Part shown: positions 57,142 through 64,000 of the stretch, one piece after another | How positions within the stretch are numbered: the stretch's first letter is position 1 | Layout: the number at the start of each line of letters is the position of its first letter | DNA from: Parus major | Taxonomy: Eukaryota; Chordata; Aves; Passeriformes; Paridae | Assembly: GCF_001522545.3 (NCBI RefSeq) | Contig: NC_031771.1 | Location: forward strand, 3,007,805-3,071,804 | Length of the DNA stretch: 64,000 bases | Direction of reading: 5' to 3' | Translations under genes and position numbers: made by a program | Notes under the pieces: model-generated | Database searches by the model: none | Told to the model about the DNA's origin: nothing | What the model saw: the letters and a program-made list of their open reading frames with translations, nothing else

Positions 57142-57253
57142 TCCAGAAGCATCTCAGCAGTGGGAGGGTTAAGTGGATTCCAAGTCAGCTCTCCATCAGC
57201 AGCACAGGACAGATGCCAGGACCCAGAGGAGCTGCTTGCTACAACAGTAGAAG
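57142..57253 (+). other. Orphan exon-like segment A
   Basis: Bounded by TCTCAACAG before and AAG|GTAGGA after, and open in frames one and two. I do not recognise the peptide. It could be an unannotated 5' UTR exon of CDKL2, an exon of another plus-strand transcript, or chance. Confidence 0.2.
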
Positions 57254-57628
57254 GTAGGAGGAATATAATAAATCACTGCCAGCCACACTCCCATGTTTTT
57301 CTTTCCCTGGAAATGTGAGGTCGGCCTGGAAAGGTGCATTACTGAGATTGCACGTAGGGAGAGAGAATGAGGGTGAAGGAGACACAAAAGCAACCAGGAA
57401 TTAATTACAGATGGCGATGCATATCAGGAGCAATACAACGAAGGTTCCAGAAAATATTATTGGGATAGATGATCCCTCATGACACTGTTTTCCAGGAAAC
57501 TGACATTTTGGGAAGGTGTGTATATACACTGCTTCTTTCCCGAAGAGGAATGTTGCAGTTTTCCAGCCTGCCAGGTGTTCATAAATTTCCTCAGAGAAAC
57601 TGAACAGCTTTTTTTTTCCCCCCACAGT

Positions 57629-57707
57629 ACCCTCAGCTACGAAACAGAGGCCGCCAAACTGAAGCGGGAATATTTGGAACGCCTTTATCCCTGCAGTTTG
57701 TCACAAG
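57629..57707 (+). other. Orphan exon-like segment B
   Basis: Preceded by a strong polypyrimidine tract and CCCACAG. Joined to segment A in the frame read from its second base, it reaches a stop after about 11 codons. A possible donor at the right, CAAG|GTTGCT, is weak. It lies 290 bases before the CDKL2 start. Confidence 0.2.
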
Positions 57708-57726
57708 GTTGCTTAACACGCTTTAA

Positions 57727-63549
<5,823 letters not shown>

Positions 63550-64000
63550 GTGAGTGTGTCTGTCTGTCTGTCCCCCTTGGCCAAGCAAAAATAAATTCAA
63601 TTGTGTGTTGTATTCTCAAGAACTGATCCATCTTTCACCACAATTCCCCAGTAGAAATACTGGGTTTGTTACCCCTTTTCTCCTGCAGATTTTTTGTTCG
63701 TTATCCCGTGCTAATAGTTCTTATGTAAAATATGTCAGAAAACAATTTGAAATGAGGGGAGCAGTCCAGCACAGGGTATTGGTGAGATTTGGAATAGATC
63801 CATGGTCTCCTGCCTGGCCAGGAAAGATAGACCATGTGTGCTGGGCTACTGAAGCAGAACTGAGGGCTTGGATTTAATGCAGCCAGGGCCTTACTTACTC
63901 ATGCCATAAATGCATTAAAAATTGATAAGGAAAACAAGTGAAATGGAAAGTTTTCCTCTGCCCTCACTACCTAGGCATGATTGTTTCTGTGCCAGCCAGC

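Overview
This window is vertebrate genomic DNA, almost certainly from a bird and probably a songbird. Genes are split into many short exons with GT-AG introns, promoters lie in CpG islands, and the dispersed repeats that can be recognised are avian CR1 LINE fragments plus one probable solo retroviral LTR. There is no bacterial or phage content. A 65-base run of N at 25430-25494 marks a scaffold gap inside an intron.

Four protein-coding genes can be assembled exon by exon, and every splice junction checks for phase. Left to right: ALPK1 (minus strand, 13 coding exons, 25900 down to 6554, 1199 aa, complete), TIFA (plus strand, one coding exon 40510-41079, 189 aa, complete), AP1AR/gadkin (minus strand, 10 coding exons, 55526 down to 44782, 301 aa, complete), and a CDKL2-type kinase (plus strand, nine coding exons 57997-63549, first 457 aa, running off the right edge). 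The first 195 bases look like the tail of a plus-strand 3' UTR, most likely NEUROG2, which lies next to ALPK1 in other vertebrates.

Layout: 1-195 probable NEUROG2 3' end; 196-6553 intergenic DNA with simple repeats and candidate regulatory elements; 6554-25919 ALPK1; 25920-38100 a 12-kb intergenic stretch with no recognisable gene; 38100-38304 TIFA CpG island and noncoding first exon; 40497-41750 TIFA coding and 3' UTR exon; 41750-44000 the gap between the convergent TIFA and AP1AR 3' ends; 44015-55640 AP1AR; 55640-57996 a short head-to-head intergenic segment with a trinucleotide palindrome, a CR1 fragment, a probable solo LTR and two orphan exon-like pieces; 57997 to the end, CDKL2.

Functionally the core is the ALPK1-TIFA pair, a cytosolic innate immune pathway. 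ALPK1 binds the bacterial LPS precursor ADP-heptose through its N-terminal domain and phosphorylates TIFA on Thr9. TIFA then oligomerises through its FHA domain and activates TRAF6 and NF-kB. Both genes are complete here, the ligand-pocket residues and Thr9 are present, and the genes are arranged divergently. AP1AR (AP-1 vesicle traffic) and CDKL2 (a cilium/neuron-linked CMGC kinase) are neighbours with no evident functional link. I found no clearly undescribed biological system. The items most worth checking are the AP1AR-CDKL2 adjacency, the orphan exon pair upstream of CDKL2, the missing ALPK1 promoter exon, and several candidate noncoding regulatory blocks.
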